Of a stretch of DNA of 64,000 nt, positions 24,663 to 34,506 are shown in pieces. The translations under genes and the position numbers were made by a program. The notes under the pieces are model-generated. The model was not told the DNA's origin. It did no database searches and was given only the letters and a program-made list of their open reading frames with translations. Every line of letters begins with the position of its first letter. Position 1 is the stretch's first letter. This DNA is from Heterohyrax brucei (taxonomy: Eukaryota; Chordata; Mammalia; Hyracoidea; Procaviidae), in the NCBI GenBank assembly GCA_028571685.1, contig CM053140.1:218321323-218385322 (forward strand), written 5' to 3'.

Positions 24663-25350
24663 GAACAAAACCCATGCCTTCAAGACAATTCTCACTCTTA
24701 GCAACTCTCTTAGTTACCTAGCGCTGCTATAACGAAATATTACAAGTAGATGGCTTTAACAAAGGGAAATTTATTTCCTCACAGTAAAGTAGGTTAAAAG
24801 TTCAAATTCAAGACAGCTGCTCCGGAGGAAGATTTTCTCTCTCTGTTGGCTCTGGAGGAAGATCCTTCTCGTCAGTCTTCCCCTGGACTTGTTAACTTCT
24901 CCCTGCAGGAACCTCAGGTCGAAAGGACACAGTAGGCTCCCAGCACTGCTTTTTTGGTGATATGAGGTCCCATGTTTCTCTGCTGATTTTTCTCTTTTAT
25001 GTCCCAAAAGAAATGAGATCAAGACATAATTCAATCCATTAGACTGAGTCCTGTCTCATCAACACAACTGCTGCCCATCCCCCCTAATTAACATCACAGA
25101 GGCAGAATTTACAACACAGAGGAAAATCACATCAGATATCAACATATTGGACAACCACACAATACCCAGAATCATGGTCCAGCTGAAGTGCTACATACAT
25201 TTGGGGGGAGGAACACAATTCAATCCATGACAGCAACCCTATAGGACAGAGTAGAACTGCCCCATAGGGTTTCTAAGGAGCAGCTGATGGATCAAAACTG
25301 CCAGCCTTTTGGTTAGCAGACAACCTCTTAACCACTGCACCACCAAAAAA
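24663..25350 (-). repeat. AfroSINE-type SINE, split by an LTR
   Basis: The tail end (minus strand) is at 24663-24705 (CATGCCTTCAAGACAATTCTC, then ACTCTTAGCAAC). The body continues at 25233 (GCAACCCTATAGGACAGAGTAG) to about 25350. The LTR at 24706-25232 sits between, and its 5-bp target duplication GCAAC is part of the SINE. The body shows GTAGAACTGCCCCATAGGG and TTTTGGTTAGCAGACAACC, typical of every SINE copy here. Confidence 0.82.
24706..25232 (-). mobile_element. MaLR-type solo LTR with perfect target duplication
   Basis: 527 bp, reverse orientation: starts TCTCTTAGTTACCTAG, ends CAATCCATGACA, the reverse complement of the TGTCATGGATTG end. Flanked by GCAAC (24701-24705 and 25233-25237), a perfect 5-bp target duplication. 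No internal region, so it is a solo LTR left by recombination. Confidence 0.92.
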
Positions 25351-25505
25351 CCCACTGCTGTCACTTCTGATTCATAGTAATCCTATGGACAAAGTAGAAT
25401 TGTCCCATACAGTTTCCAGTTGCTTGAACTGCTGACCTTTTGGTTAGCAGACATAGCACTTAACCACTATACCACCAGGGTTTCCACTGTACCACCGGGG
25501 CTCCG
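25351..25505 (-). repeat. AfroSINE-type SINE
   Basis: Minus-strand copy with GTAGAATTGTCCCATACAG, TTTTGGTTAGCAGACATAGC and ACCACCAGGGTTTCC (head). Adjacent to the previous SINE, head to tail. A few extra bases of head sequence (CACTGTACCACCGGGGCTCC) suggest a second truncated head or local duplication at 25485-25505. Confidence 0.78.
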
Positions 25506-25722
25506 TAAATGTACAAAACAGAAAAGAAAAGATTAGGAACTTCTGAATGATTAGCAATGAAGAAAGAAAAGCCACTGGCAGGGTTAATTTTGGCCAGGAA
25601 TTTCTTCACAGTGAGTTATTTGTTTTTGTTGGTAAGAAAAGCTTAAAAAGTAGGGTGTCTGTAAGTGATTTTCCTGTTGAAATATTCATCATACTCATTG
25701 GGACTTTTAACTTCCATAATTG

Positions 25723-25898
25723 GAAACCATGGTGGCATAGTGGATTAAGTGCTACATCTGCTAACCAGAAAGGCTGGCAGTTCAAATCCACCAGGCACTC
25801 CTTAGAAATGCCACGGGGCAGTTCTACTCTGACCTCTAGGGTCACCACGAGTTGGACCTGACTCGACAGCACTGGATTTGGCTGTTGTTTTTTTTTAG
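25723..25898 (+). repeat. AfroSINE-type SINE, full length with target duplication
   Basis: Head GAAACCATGGTGGCATAGTG, then GCTGCTAACC-type anticodon-stem region (CTGCTAACCAGAAAGGC), GGCAGTTCAAATCCACCAGG (box B-like) and GGGGCAGTTCTACTCTGAC, ending CAGCACTGGATTTGGC and a T-run. Flanked by TCCATAATTG (25713-25722 and 25901-25910), a perfect 10-bp duplication. Best-preserved SINE in the window. Confidence 0.88.
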
Positions 25899-25960
25899 AC
25901 TCCATAATTGTAAGATAATAAATTTGGGTGGTTTTAAGATACTAAACCTAAATAAATACA

Positions 25961-26108
25961 ACACCAAACCCACCACTGTCTAGTGAGTTCTGACTCACAC
26001 CAAACCTATAGGCAAAGTAGAACTGCCCCATGGTGTTTCCAAGAAAATGGCTGGTGAATTTGAAGTGCTGGCCTTTTGGTTAGCAGCCTGAGCTCTTAAG
26101 CTACTAGG
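25961..26108 (-). repeat. AfroSINE-type SINE
   Basis: Minus-strand copy from CACCAAACCCACCACTGTC (tail) through GTAGAACTGCCCCATGGTG to TTTTGGTTAGCAGCCTGAGC. Body diverged; head worn away after about 26100. Confidence 0.75.
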
Positions 26109-27239
26109 TTTGTGGTAATTTGTTACAACAGAAGCAGGAAACTAATACAATGGACTTAAACCACATTTGCCCTTAAACAGAGACCTCTATTAAGTCAAAT
26201 TAATGGAGTGTCTTCAAATAAAGGAATTTTGTAAAATCTCACAGATTAGTAGAGGAGAGGGTTGTGTCTGTGTCTCAGGGTACGTGGAGAGAAAGTGTTA
26301 CAAGGCTTTTTGTAGCTGTTGGAATATTGGAATTACTTCATAATTGCAATAATCTGTTGTAATACAGAAGGTCTCCCTGGGCTATTAATGCCACACCAAG
26401 ATGAAATACTGACCTGAGAGGACCTGGCCTGAAGGAATAAAGCTGAGCCCATCTTCTTTCTTGGCTTTTTACATCCTTCCCTCTGCCTGTATCCTAGATT
26501 CTGTGGCTGTAGTCTTTGTACTCCAGGAGTCTTCTGTCAAGCTGACTAATGAGGGCGGTGCAAAAATCAGAAATGGGAACCATAAGAGGAAAATTGCTGT
26601 GTGGTTGGCTGCTCATTAAAGAAGATTTGTGCCTATCACTCCCCATTAATAAAAGAAAGGTGAGACTTCACATCAAATCTCAGCTCTAATATTGCCTGGC
26701 TGCTTTTTATTGGCCATACGAGACTCTGGGCATTAGATTCTGGAATGCTTCAAAAGTACGTTATTATACAAGATTTACTCTGTGTTACACAAAGTAAAAT
26801 AAACTTGCCTGGCTGGCTGGCGGTGAGGTAGCAGAGCATTTTGTTTTCAGGAAAATATAGTCAGTTAATAGAGGAAAGAAGCAAAACTGAGCTGTACGAT
26901 GTGATAAGAATGGCAACTTTCCTTAGTGATCTTCCTCCCCCCAAAACCCATAACTTTAGTCCAGTTACCAGAAAAACCTCAGACAAATTCCAACTGAGGG
27001 ATGTTCTACAGAACACCTGACAAATATTTCCCCAAAAATGCCTATGTGATGGCTCTTACAGAACTTAACATTTCCACAAAGTGTGTGAAAGCTCTGGCTC
27101 CTGGCTCTAGATCCCTCACTACTGAGGCCTTCCAGAAACGTTGACCTCAGAATCCAGGTGGCTATTTCTCATGATTTCATAAATAACTACAGCAAAGGAA
27201 CACCAAGATGTGAGAGCTCAGCGCTCAGGAGACAGTAAA
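26109..27239. other. Low-repeat stretch
   Basis: I see no clear transposon, open frame or RNA gene here. Confidence 0.3.
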
Positions 27240-27315
27240 CATGACTAGGGCAAGTCATTGCCCTCTGGGAATGCCATCTCCTCATCTTAAAAATGAGACA
27301 GTTGATTTAGATTAA
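27240..27315 (+). repeat. MIR-like fragment
   Basis: GGGCAAGTCATTGCCCTCTG followed by CTCCTCATCTTAAAAATGAGACAG resembles the MIR core (GGGCAAGTTACTTAACCTCT and CTCATCTGTAAAATGGG). Confidence 0.5.
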
Positions 27316-27320
27316 CCTGG

Positions 27321-27935
27321 TCAATCACTAATTGCACACAAGTCACCTGAAGATCTTGTTAAAATGCAGATTCTGATGCAGCAGAATCTTCCCAGCTGTC
27401 TACAAATTTGACAAGTTCCCAAGAGTCACCTTGCTAACCCAGTTTGGGTCCATGCCCTACTGCAGTTGAACCAGTGAAACATACTGCAAGTTAGAAAGAG
27501 GAAGAAGGCTTATTAGGAGATATAATAATCACTGGAGACTCAACAGCAACACAGGCTGTTCTCTATAGAGTCTCAAAAGACAACTTTTACATCAGAGTTT
27601 ATATATAGTTTTGGTAAGGAATATTTCATATTTTCAAGCATGTAGCCCACAGATAACTGTATACATCACAAAATAGTCACAAGAAACTCATTAAACTACA
27701 GATGTGTATGTCAGACATGTGGACTGTAATCTGCATGTTTGTAACAGGCAAAGACAAAACTTATATAAAATTCCTCAGCTAGTGAACCTAGCCTGCCAAG
27801 TCTGCTCTGACTCAGATTGTAGGGTTCCTCCCCCAGAGTTTCTGATTCAGTAGATCTGAAGTGAGTCCTGAGGCTGCATTTATAACAGATTGCCAGGTCC
27901 TCCTGATACTGCTGGTTTCAGAACAGCACCTTTTT
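27321..27935 (-). repeat. MER5-like DNA transposon, split by ~420 bp
   Basis: Two parts match an old hAT-type MER5 element: 27340-27390 (CACCTGAAGATCTTGTTAAAATGCAG) and 27835-27935 (GTTTCTGATTCAGTAGATCT, then GATACTGCTGGTTTCAGAAC). Between them about 27400-27825 is different sequence that may be an unrecognised insertion. Alternatively these are two separate MER5 copies. I have not fixed the breakpoints. Confidence 0.45.
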
Positions 27936-28017
27936 GTTTTTTAACCATTCATCTTGGTAATCACTAAAATCCTTGCCAGCTTTGATAATCTTTGCTTCTT
28001 CGACTGCCCACACATAG

Positions 28018-28196
28018 GACACCAAAACCAGCCAAATCTATTGTTGTCAATTCTGACTCATAGCAACACTGTAGCAATCCTATAGGACAGAGTAGAACCC
28101 CTCCATAGGATTTCCAAGGAGCACCTGGTGGATTTGAACTGCTGAGCTTTTGATTAATAGCTGTAGCTCTTAACTGCTAAGCCACCGGGGTTTCCA
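28018..28196 (-). repeat. AfroSINE-type SINE
   Basis: Minus strand: starts GACACCAAAACCAGCC (tail), has AGGACAGAGTAGAACCCCTCC and AGCACCTGGTGGATTTGAAC, ends GCCACCGGGGTTTCC (head). Contains a short tandem echo of the tail (CAACACTGTAGCAATCC). Confidence 0.82.
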
Positions 28197-28649
28197 CAAA
28201 GGATGCAGTGCCCCGTTACTCTAAAATATCTTAAAATGGTCAGAACTTAGTAAAATCAGAGGAGGATCTGGTATTGCTCCTTGGTGGCAGTGTCAGCTCC
28301 AGAAATAGGGCAATATTAGGCAGGGAAAAAGATAGCACCTTCTTGAAGCATGTTTTTGATACATCTGGTCTCTTGTTTTTGTGAATCCCCTTTAAAAAGA
28401 CACTAGGGTCATGCCTTCTGCTAAGGCTAGAAACAAGGCATAGAGTGGACAACCTGCTTTCACTTTCATTGTGCCCTTCCCATTTTTTGTTCCATGCACA
28501 GGGATACAGTTAATAGGCAAAAAAAAATGGGCATCTGGGATACATCTTGGTGGACCCATGAGATGGTATAAAGTGTAACCAATTCACTCCATTCATTCTC
28601 TTCACGTAAAACAGTACAGAAAAAACACTCTGATTAATCAAGATGGTCT

Positions 28650-28800
28650 TAGAGTGAGTATGTGTAATGTCACCTCCTAGCTTACCCACATCTATGTGAC
28701 TTTGGGCAAGTTACTTCTACTCCAAAGCCCTGGCTTCTAATCTACAAATTATATTGACATCAGTACTTCATAGGACTACAGTGAAGATCCATGAGACAAT
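28650..28800 (+). repeat. MIR-like fragment
   Basis: TGTGACTTTGGGCAAGTTAC is the MIR core motif. The flanks agree with MIR in order (TACTTCATAGGACTAC for the CCTCATAGGGTTGT region). Confidence 0.6.
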
Positions 28801-28902
28801 GTATGGTATTGATTTCACTGCTTTGCGCCAACACCACTGTAAACACTGAAGCTGCGGTGAACAAAACAGGCAAAAATCTCTGTCCTGCTGGTGTTTAATA
28901 TC

Positions 28903-29665
28903 ATCAATTGTTGTTGAGACGGTCTGGGCTCATGGAAACCTCATACAAGGACTGCCAATTAAGTTTGCAAACTCATACTAGAAAAAGTGCTATATACTCA
29001 CTGATGAATATCACTATTGTCACCTTTGAAGTACTCCCTTTGGGAAGCTATGCACTGAAGCCAGTGCCTAGTCTACCCTTCAAAGCAATTTTGGAACTCT
29101 TCTTCTGGAATGACCATCAGAGCTGTTATTGTATCACCCTTGATGTTCCTAATGCCTTCAAAATGTCTTCCTTTCAATATTTCTTCTATCTTTGGGTAAA
29201 GAAAAAACCACTTGGGGCCAGATCAGGTGAGCAGGGATGGTGTTCCAATACAGTTCCTTGTTTACTGGCTAAAAACTCTCACAGACAACAATATAACTAA
29301 GTCTGCAAACTTGCCACCATGCCATTGTGCACAATGGCCACTAAAGAAAGAGTTTCAAAATTGCTTTGAAGAGTGGACTAGGCACTGGTATCGGTGCACA
29401 GCTTCCCAAGGGGAGTATTTCAAAGGTGACCATAGTAATATTCAGTAATAAGTTATATAGCACTTAGAACAATTAAATTTGCAGACTTAACTGTTAGACT
29501 GCATATGTGTAAGAGTAGAACTGTGCTCTGTAGGGTTTCCAATGACTAATTTCTCAGGGGTAGATCAACAGGCCTTTCTTTTAGGCGTCACTGTATGGAC
29601 TTGAACCGCCCAGTTCTTCATTTAGCAGCACAAGTGTTAACCATTTGCACCACCCATAGACTCCT
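28903..29665 (-). repeat. Long-type AfroSINE, split by mariner copy 3
   Basis: The tail side is 28903-28945 (TTGTTGTTGAGACGGTCTGG) and the body resumes at 29504 (TGTGTAAGAGTAGAACTGTG). It continues to about 29665 (CAGGCCTTTCTTTTAGGC, ACTTGAACCGCCCAG, ending CCACCCATAGACTCC). This is the longer variant that contains the CAGGCCTTTCTT segment. Confidence 0.78.
28946..29503 (-). mobile_element. Mariner-derived non-autonomous DNA transposon, copy 3 (inside a SINE)
   Basis: TA at 28944-28945 and 29504-29505. The inverted ends are CAAGGACTGCCAATTAAG at left and the complement of TTAACTGTTAGACTGCA at right. It shares the internal order and the same deletion point as copies 1 and 2 (ACAATATAACTAAGTCTGC next to GCCACCATGCCATTGTGC, about 29290-29330). 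The remnant transposase is on the minus strand. The target was the SINE at 28903-29665. Confidence 0.88.
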
Positions 29666-29816
29666 GGCTGATGGTAGGCTCTTAAAAATTTTTGTTTGAT
29701 TTACCCAAGAAAAGTCAAGGAGAGGGGGAGTGCTCTCCCAAAGAGAACTGTCAAACACATCCTCCAGTCCACTCACAAAGAAATCTCCAACACACGAGGA
29801 GATGGAGCCCAGGAAG

Positions 29817-30287
29817 GTCATTTCATGAGTAGTTTGCTTTTAATTCAATATAGTAGAGGACTTGGCTCCCTGAGCTTTTAATATTAAGGGCTTGGTTATC
29901 CATAGTTAGGTTCCGAAGACAAAGCAGTTATGCTGAACTGGCATTATGGAGATTTAGGCCTTGCCAGCTGTTCCGCACTGATTTTTTTCCCCTCCCTAGA
30001 TTACCATCAGTGGGAGCCCCGCTTCCTATACCCCCTACCGCCCACTCTCACCCTACGCCCACTCCACACTCCCAATCCCCTGGCCTCTCAGGATGCGCAT
30101 GATACAGTGTGTCCCCTTTCCCTGCAGTGCCTCCCCCACCACAGAGACTGCAGAGGTTTAAGATGGTGGTCGTTGTGGTAGTGATGTGTTATCTGAAGCC
30201 AGCTGCCAGCCCTGGTCAGTAACCTGCTCATCCTGGGTCCGCCGTGCATCTGCCCTGGCTCCACAACCTGTGCAACCCCCTTCCTTT
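29817..30287. repeat. Duplicated block, left copy (matches 63532-64000)
   Basis: 471 bp starting GTCATTTCATGAGTAG. By eye it matches 63532-64000 with two substitutions and two single-base length differences (one in the T-run near 29877, one in the T-run near 29985). I do not recognise the sequence as any of the repeat families in this window. It contains a C-rich tract at 30022-30082. The left boundary is sharp at GTCATTTC. The right boundary cannot be fixed because the other copy runs off the window. Confidence 0.92.
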
Positions 30288-31479
30288 ATCCCCTTTCTTC
30301 CTCCCTTTCACCTCTGACCTTCCTGGCACCTTCAGGCCCTTGCCCAGGACACTTGCATCATGTGCCATAGCCCCAGCACCCACCGTGGTACAACTGAGAT
30401 ATTGCTGGATGATTTGGAGACAGTGTCCTGCAGACATTTGGCCACCATCCCTGATGAGGCCTGATCATCACCAGGACTCCAGTGTATCTTCTGAGTTGGC
30501 CTGGGCCAGCTGTGGCTCCATGAGGGGCCTAGACCATAAGAAACACTGCCCAAGATTTTTTTCAAAATTGTGTAAATCTAATTATGTTGGGTAAGTCAAA
30601 AGTAGATGTATTTCATTACACAGAGAGCAGCACATTGCAAGCGGCAAAGGAATTCAGTGTGGCCAAGACAGGAAGTGAGGTAGGCTGGTGTCAGAAAGCT
30701 GTACCTACTAAGCAGGTAACTGAGGGAAAAGGCAGCTCAGTCAGCTCAGAGCTCCTGGAGTGTGATGGCCCACCATCCGCAAAGTCCCTTGTAGACAAAG
30801 TCACAAACTTCTGTAAGTGGTAGGCCGAAGCACTCACCTGTGACATGTTTTTTAGCCTATTACCCCTGATAATATTTTGCTTCTTAATTGAATTCTCCTA
30901 AAAAGATATCCCCTCCTGACATGAGGATCAAGGAGGTGTCTTCTGAGAGGGGCTTCACAACCCCTCAGTTTATGAGATTATATTGGGGCAATCTGACCAG
31001 GAAATTCTGGGGAAAAGAGATCAGAGGAATGGATTTCAATGCAGCATGCCTAATAGCACTGAGGCCTGCCCAGCTTCACTGGCTTCCCCCTAATTGCATT
31101 CCCCCCTCCGTTTTCTTCACATACACAGGTTTACAAGCTAACCCTTAAAAAGCTCTCAAGGACAATTCTCCACATAGCCATTAAAACTACACAAGCATCT
31201 TACTCCCTGCAACAGGAAGAATAAATAAACTTCTAGATTCTTTATAGTTGGTATGGCAAACTGATAACACTAAAGAAACATCTTTCTTAGTGCAGCTGGC
31301 TTAATTAGGGAATGGCAGGCTCTTACTATCTGCACAGGAAGATATAAATAAAAACTTAGAGAAACAAATGGAGACAGCCAAATGGTGAAGCCTTGAGAAG
31401 TTTACCCCTCCATACCTTCCACTTTGAGGTACGAATAAAACCATTAATTGTGTTCACTGACATTTAACACCTGGTTCAA
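30288..31479. other. Unassigned sequence downstream of the duplicated block
   Basis: I recognise no repeat, and no open frame of clear origin. It may belong to the same unit as the duplicated block, but that cannot be tested in this window. Confidence 0.3.
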
Positions 31480-31810
31480 ACCATTATCAAAAAAGCCTTG
31501 GCAATTAAGTAGAAGAAGAAAACCACAAGGGGTCAGTTTCTTGTTAGCCAATAATGTTAGGTCAGCTTCTTATTAACCAATAGTTTATATGATGGAAGAA
31601 AATAGGGTGAATACTACGTCACCTCACCTATAAAGAATAAAGACGGACAGCTCTCGACACACACAGATCTCTTGCTCTCTGGGTCAGGCTGCCTTAAACC
31701 AGAAAAGTCTTTCCTGTCTCATTTGTTCATTTCCCACTGACGTCTTCCCTCCTTCCATGCGGGACGCTGTAAAGTGTTGGGACCGGCTGCTGGCACTGGA
31801 GGGCCATACA
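31480..31810 (+). promoter_or_regulatory. Promoter-like region, possible unclassified retroviral LTR
   Basis: Two CCAAT boxes (about 31549 GCCAATAA and 31579 ACCAATAG) precede a TATA-like CCTATAAAGAATAAAG at about 31628. That also supplies AATAAA. The next part (GACACACACAGATCTCTTGC, then TGCTCTCTGGGTCAG) reads like the R/U5 of a retroviral LTR. I could not place the TG and CA ends or a target duplication, so this could also be ordinary host promoter sequence. Confidence 0.3.
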
Positions 31811-32183
31811 GTATGCTGCGCACCAATGCAACAAATATAGAGGACTCAACTGTGCCTGAACTGCTCTAAGCACAATAATACAACTTGTGTTCTAGGCTGG
31901 TATTGGATTATTGGCTCTGCAGCCTGCACCAGGACTGCCAGGGAGATAGACGCCTTTCTGGATTGAAGGCTTGTTCTAGAAGATGGCCATGAGCTCCTGG
32001 CTGGCCAGCACAGCAGACTGGTGCACAGTCTGTATAAGTCCAAAATCATGGGTCAGCAGCCCTAATTCAAACCCTGTCCCCCAGAACCCTGTCCACCACA
32101 ATGCCTCTTTTCAGAAACCTACCCGGTCCTCCTACTCTTCCTCTCCCTGCTACCTCTTTCCCCCAAGGTAGTACTCACTGTTC

Positions 32184-32612
32184 TGAGCCATTTCTGTTCA
32201 TGTATTTTTTTTATCATGATTAAGTGAAAGTATCAACTTTGCATGCCCACCTGGCTCTCCTCACTCTGTGACAGCACCTTTCTCCTTTTCACTTTATACT
32301 TCTAGTGCCAGATTGCTATCCAAAGAGGCTGTAGCATTTTGCATTCCCACCAGCAGTGTAGGAGTATTCCAATCTCTCCACAGCCTCTCCAGCATTTGTT
32401 GTTTTCTGTTGTTTGGATTATTGCTAATCTTGTTGGGTGAGATGACATCTCACTGTAGTTTTGATTTGGATTTCTCTAATAGCTAATGATTGTGAGCCTG
32501 TCTTCATGTGTCTTTTGGCTGCCTGGATGTCTTCCTTGGTGAAGTGTCTGTCCATCTCCTTTGCCCATAGCTTAATTGGGTTCTTTATCTTTTTCTTGTT
32601 GATATTTTGCAG
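32184..32612 (-). mobile_element. L1 fragment J, internally deleted, minus strand
   Basis: On the minus strand, ORF2 C-terminal sequence (AKEMDRHFTKEDIQAAKRHM, about 32520-32580) runs to TGGATAGCAATCTGG near 32310. It then joins directly to the terminal part of the 3'UTR (CTTAATCATGAT) and an A-tail at about 32203-32212. The rest of ORF2's end and most of the 3'UTR are deleted. It abuts MaLR internal sequence at 32613. Confidence 0.75.
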
Positions 32613-32794
32613 CTGTCCGCAGCTGCTGTTGCTGCTGACTGTGGTCCTTTGCTCTTTGTTTCTTACTATTTGCACGTTCTTTGATGTAAACAGTTCTCAG
32701 TTCCTTCTGAGTCTTCTAATCCATTCACAGTTTCAAAACTCTTCTGCATTTTATGTATTTGTTAGAACAGCACCCCACTCTTGGTAGCAAACTC
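32613..32794 (-). mobile_element. MaLR internal-region fragment
   Basis: Minus-strand match to the start of the internal region of the complete element at 48684 (GTGGGGTGCTG near 32775 read on the minus strand, then the GAAGGAACTGAGAA block). It adjoins the LTR at 32795-33349 on the side expected for a 5' LTR. No coding potential is preserved. Confidence 0.68.
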
Positions 32795-33349
32795 TGTTTA
32801 GTTGTCTGGTACTGCTCTAGCAGAAATATCACAAGTGGATGGCTTGAACAAAGAAAAGTTTATTCTTACACAGTCCAGTAGGCTACGAGTCCAGATTCAG
32901 GATGTCTGTTCCAGGGGAAGGCTTTCCCACTACTGGCTCTGGAGGAAAGTCCTGTGTTGCATGAGTCTTTGGTCAGGGAGCATGTCGGCACAGGAGCCTC
33001 AGGTCTGAAGGACATGCTTTACTCTGGTGCTACTTTCTTGGTGGTATCAGGTTCCCAACTCTCTGTTTGCCTCCCTTTCCTTTTTATCTCCTATAGGAAG
33101 AAAGCATAAAAGTCACTGCAAGGCACACTCCAGGAAGACTCCCTTTACACCCAATCTGGGAGGTGACCTTAGGAAGGGTATTACAGTCCCACCCTAATCG
33201 TCTCTAACATAATCCACTCCACAAGCAGAGATTAGGATTTATAGCATAGTAATAACCACAAAATGGAAGACAATGACAAAATACTGGGAGTGATGGCCCA
33301 ACCAAATGGCTACACACGTTTTTGGGGGGACACAATCTAATGCATGACA
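32795..33349 (-). mobile_element. MaLR-type LTR, minus strand (5' LTR of a partial element)
   Basis: Begins TGTTTAGTTGTCTGG and ends ATCTAATGCATGACA, matching other copies end to end (555 bp), with AGAAAAGTTTATTC containing the minus-strand AATAAA. It is followed, in its own orientation, by internal sequence (32794 down to 32613). The second LTR is not found. Confidence 0.85.
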
Positions 33350-33464
33350 GACATTGAAGGTGAAAGGAATTCCTGAGGGTTACACTGGACCAAGGAGTGT
33401 ACCATTTTTGTCTACAGTGATCATTCAGCAAGACCTGAAGCAGCAAGTATGACTATCGTTTTTC

Positions 33465-33590
33465 ACCAAAGACAAGACTAAGGTCCAAAGAGATTAGGTA
33501 ACTCACTTAAGCTCACACAACTAATAAACTGCAAAGCTGGGGTCTGAACCCAAGATAGTTGATTTCAAAGCTCCGGGTCACACCACAGGC
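33465..33590 (-). repeat. MIR-like fragment
   Basis: AGAGATTAGGTAACTCACTT, then CTCACACAACTAATAAACTG and GGTCTGAACCC match the reverse complement of MIR in order. Confidence 0.65.
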
Positions 33591-33711
33591 CGAGGGAAAA
33601 TCAGAGCCTAGCTACAATCAGTGGCTTTCTTGCAGCTGGAGGTAGAGGCTCTGGATAAGGACAATCCCAACCAACTTTTCAAGAGAGGTCTCAGATCCAT
33701 GATCTCATTTT

Positions 33712-33835
33712 ACTCATTTATTCATTCAATAAACATTTACTGAACATCTCTATATGCTAGACAGTGTTCTTCATTCTGAGGAAGGGATAAAACAAAGTCC
33801 CTGCCCGCAAAAAAACTGTATTCTAGTGAGGAGCC
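33712..33835 (-). repeat. L2-like LINE fragment
   Basis: TTCATTCAATAAACATTTACTG and ATGCTAGACAGTGTTCTTC match the L2 3' end in reverse orientation. GTCCCTGCCCGC continues the match. Confidence 0.6.
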
Positions 33836-33889
33836 AGGGCCAAAAGAAGTATCTATGGAGAGAAAGATAGATGGGTATAGATATACTTT

Positions 33890-34102
33890 AAAACCCAAAC
33901 CAAACTGTTTTCTGTTGAGTCGATTTCAGCTCATGGCAACCCCATGTATGTCAGTGTAGAACTATGCTCCACAGGATTTGTCAGTGACTGATTTTCCAGA
34001 AGTAAATTGCCAGGCCTTTATTTCAAGGTGCCTCTGGGCAAACTCGTATCTCCTACCTTTCAGTTAGCAGTTGAGCATGTTAACCATTTGCCACACCCAA
34101 GA
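33890..34102 (-). repeat. Long-type AfroSINE
   Basis: Minus strand: GTTGAGTCGATTTCAGCTCA tail, GTGTAGAACTATGCTCC, GCCAGGCCTTTATTTC and GTTAGCAGTTGAGCATG, ending CACCCAAG. It is the long variant with the extra CAGGCCTTT segment. Confidence 0.75.
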
Positions 34103-34506
34103 ATTCCAGATAGAGACATAGACACAGATAAATTCAATGAAAACAACTAAATCAGGAGTAAAAGACAGAGTTGTTGGGGCTGCTCTGAGAAGCCACATTC
34201 CAGCAGAGATCCAAATAAAGTGAGAAAATGTAATGATCAAGCAGAAGAAACAGATAACGCAAGTCCCAAAAGGGAGCAATGCAGTGATCAAGTACCGGCA
34301 AGATGAACATTATGGTGGAAAAACAGGAAACAAAGGGGAGGGTGGCAGGAGGTGAGGTCTTAGCATTAGCATGGGCAGAGGGGCAAGGGAGGAGAGGAGA
34401 CCATACAGTCTTGTTGGTCATGGAAAAGTGTTGGGATTTTATTCTTAAGTCTGTTGAAAAGTACAGGATTATAGGAATAAATGAGTGCCTTGATTTGATA
34501 TACATT

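Noticed and set aside
24771-25034. Open frames inside LTRs (24771-25034, 41224-41436, 44958-45329, 49999-50202) as genes
   Set aside because: They recur at the same position in many LTR copies with different breaks. They are reading-frame accidents in LTR sequence.
25723-25898. tRNA genes within SINEs
   Set aside because: Box A- and B-like motifs are present because the SINE head is tRNA-derived, but there is no intact cloverleaf, and copies end in SINE tails.
29930-30181. 83-codon open frame in the duplicated block as a young gene
   Set aside because: The other copy (63532-64000) has a one-base deletion in the T-run inside this frame, so the frame is not preserved. No family is recognised.
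30244-30594. 116-codon frame as a protein gene
   Set aside because: Proline-, leucine- and serine-rich translation of C/T-rich DNA. No domain, no start context, and it crosses the end of the duplicated block.
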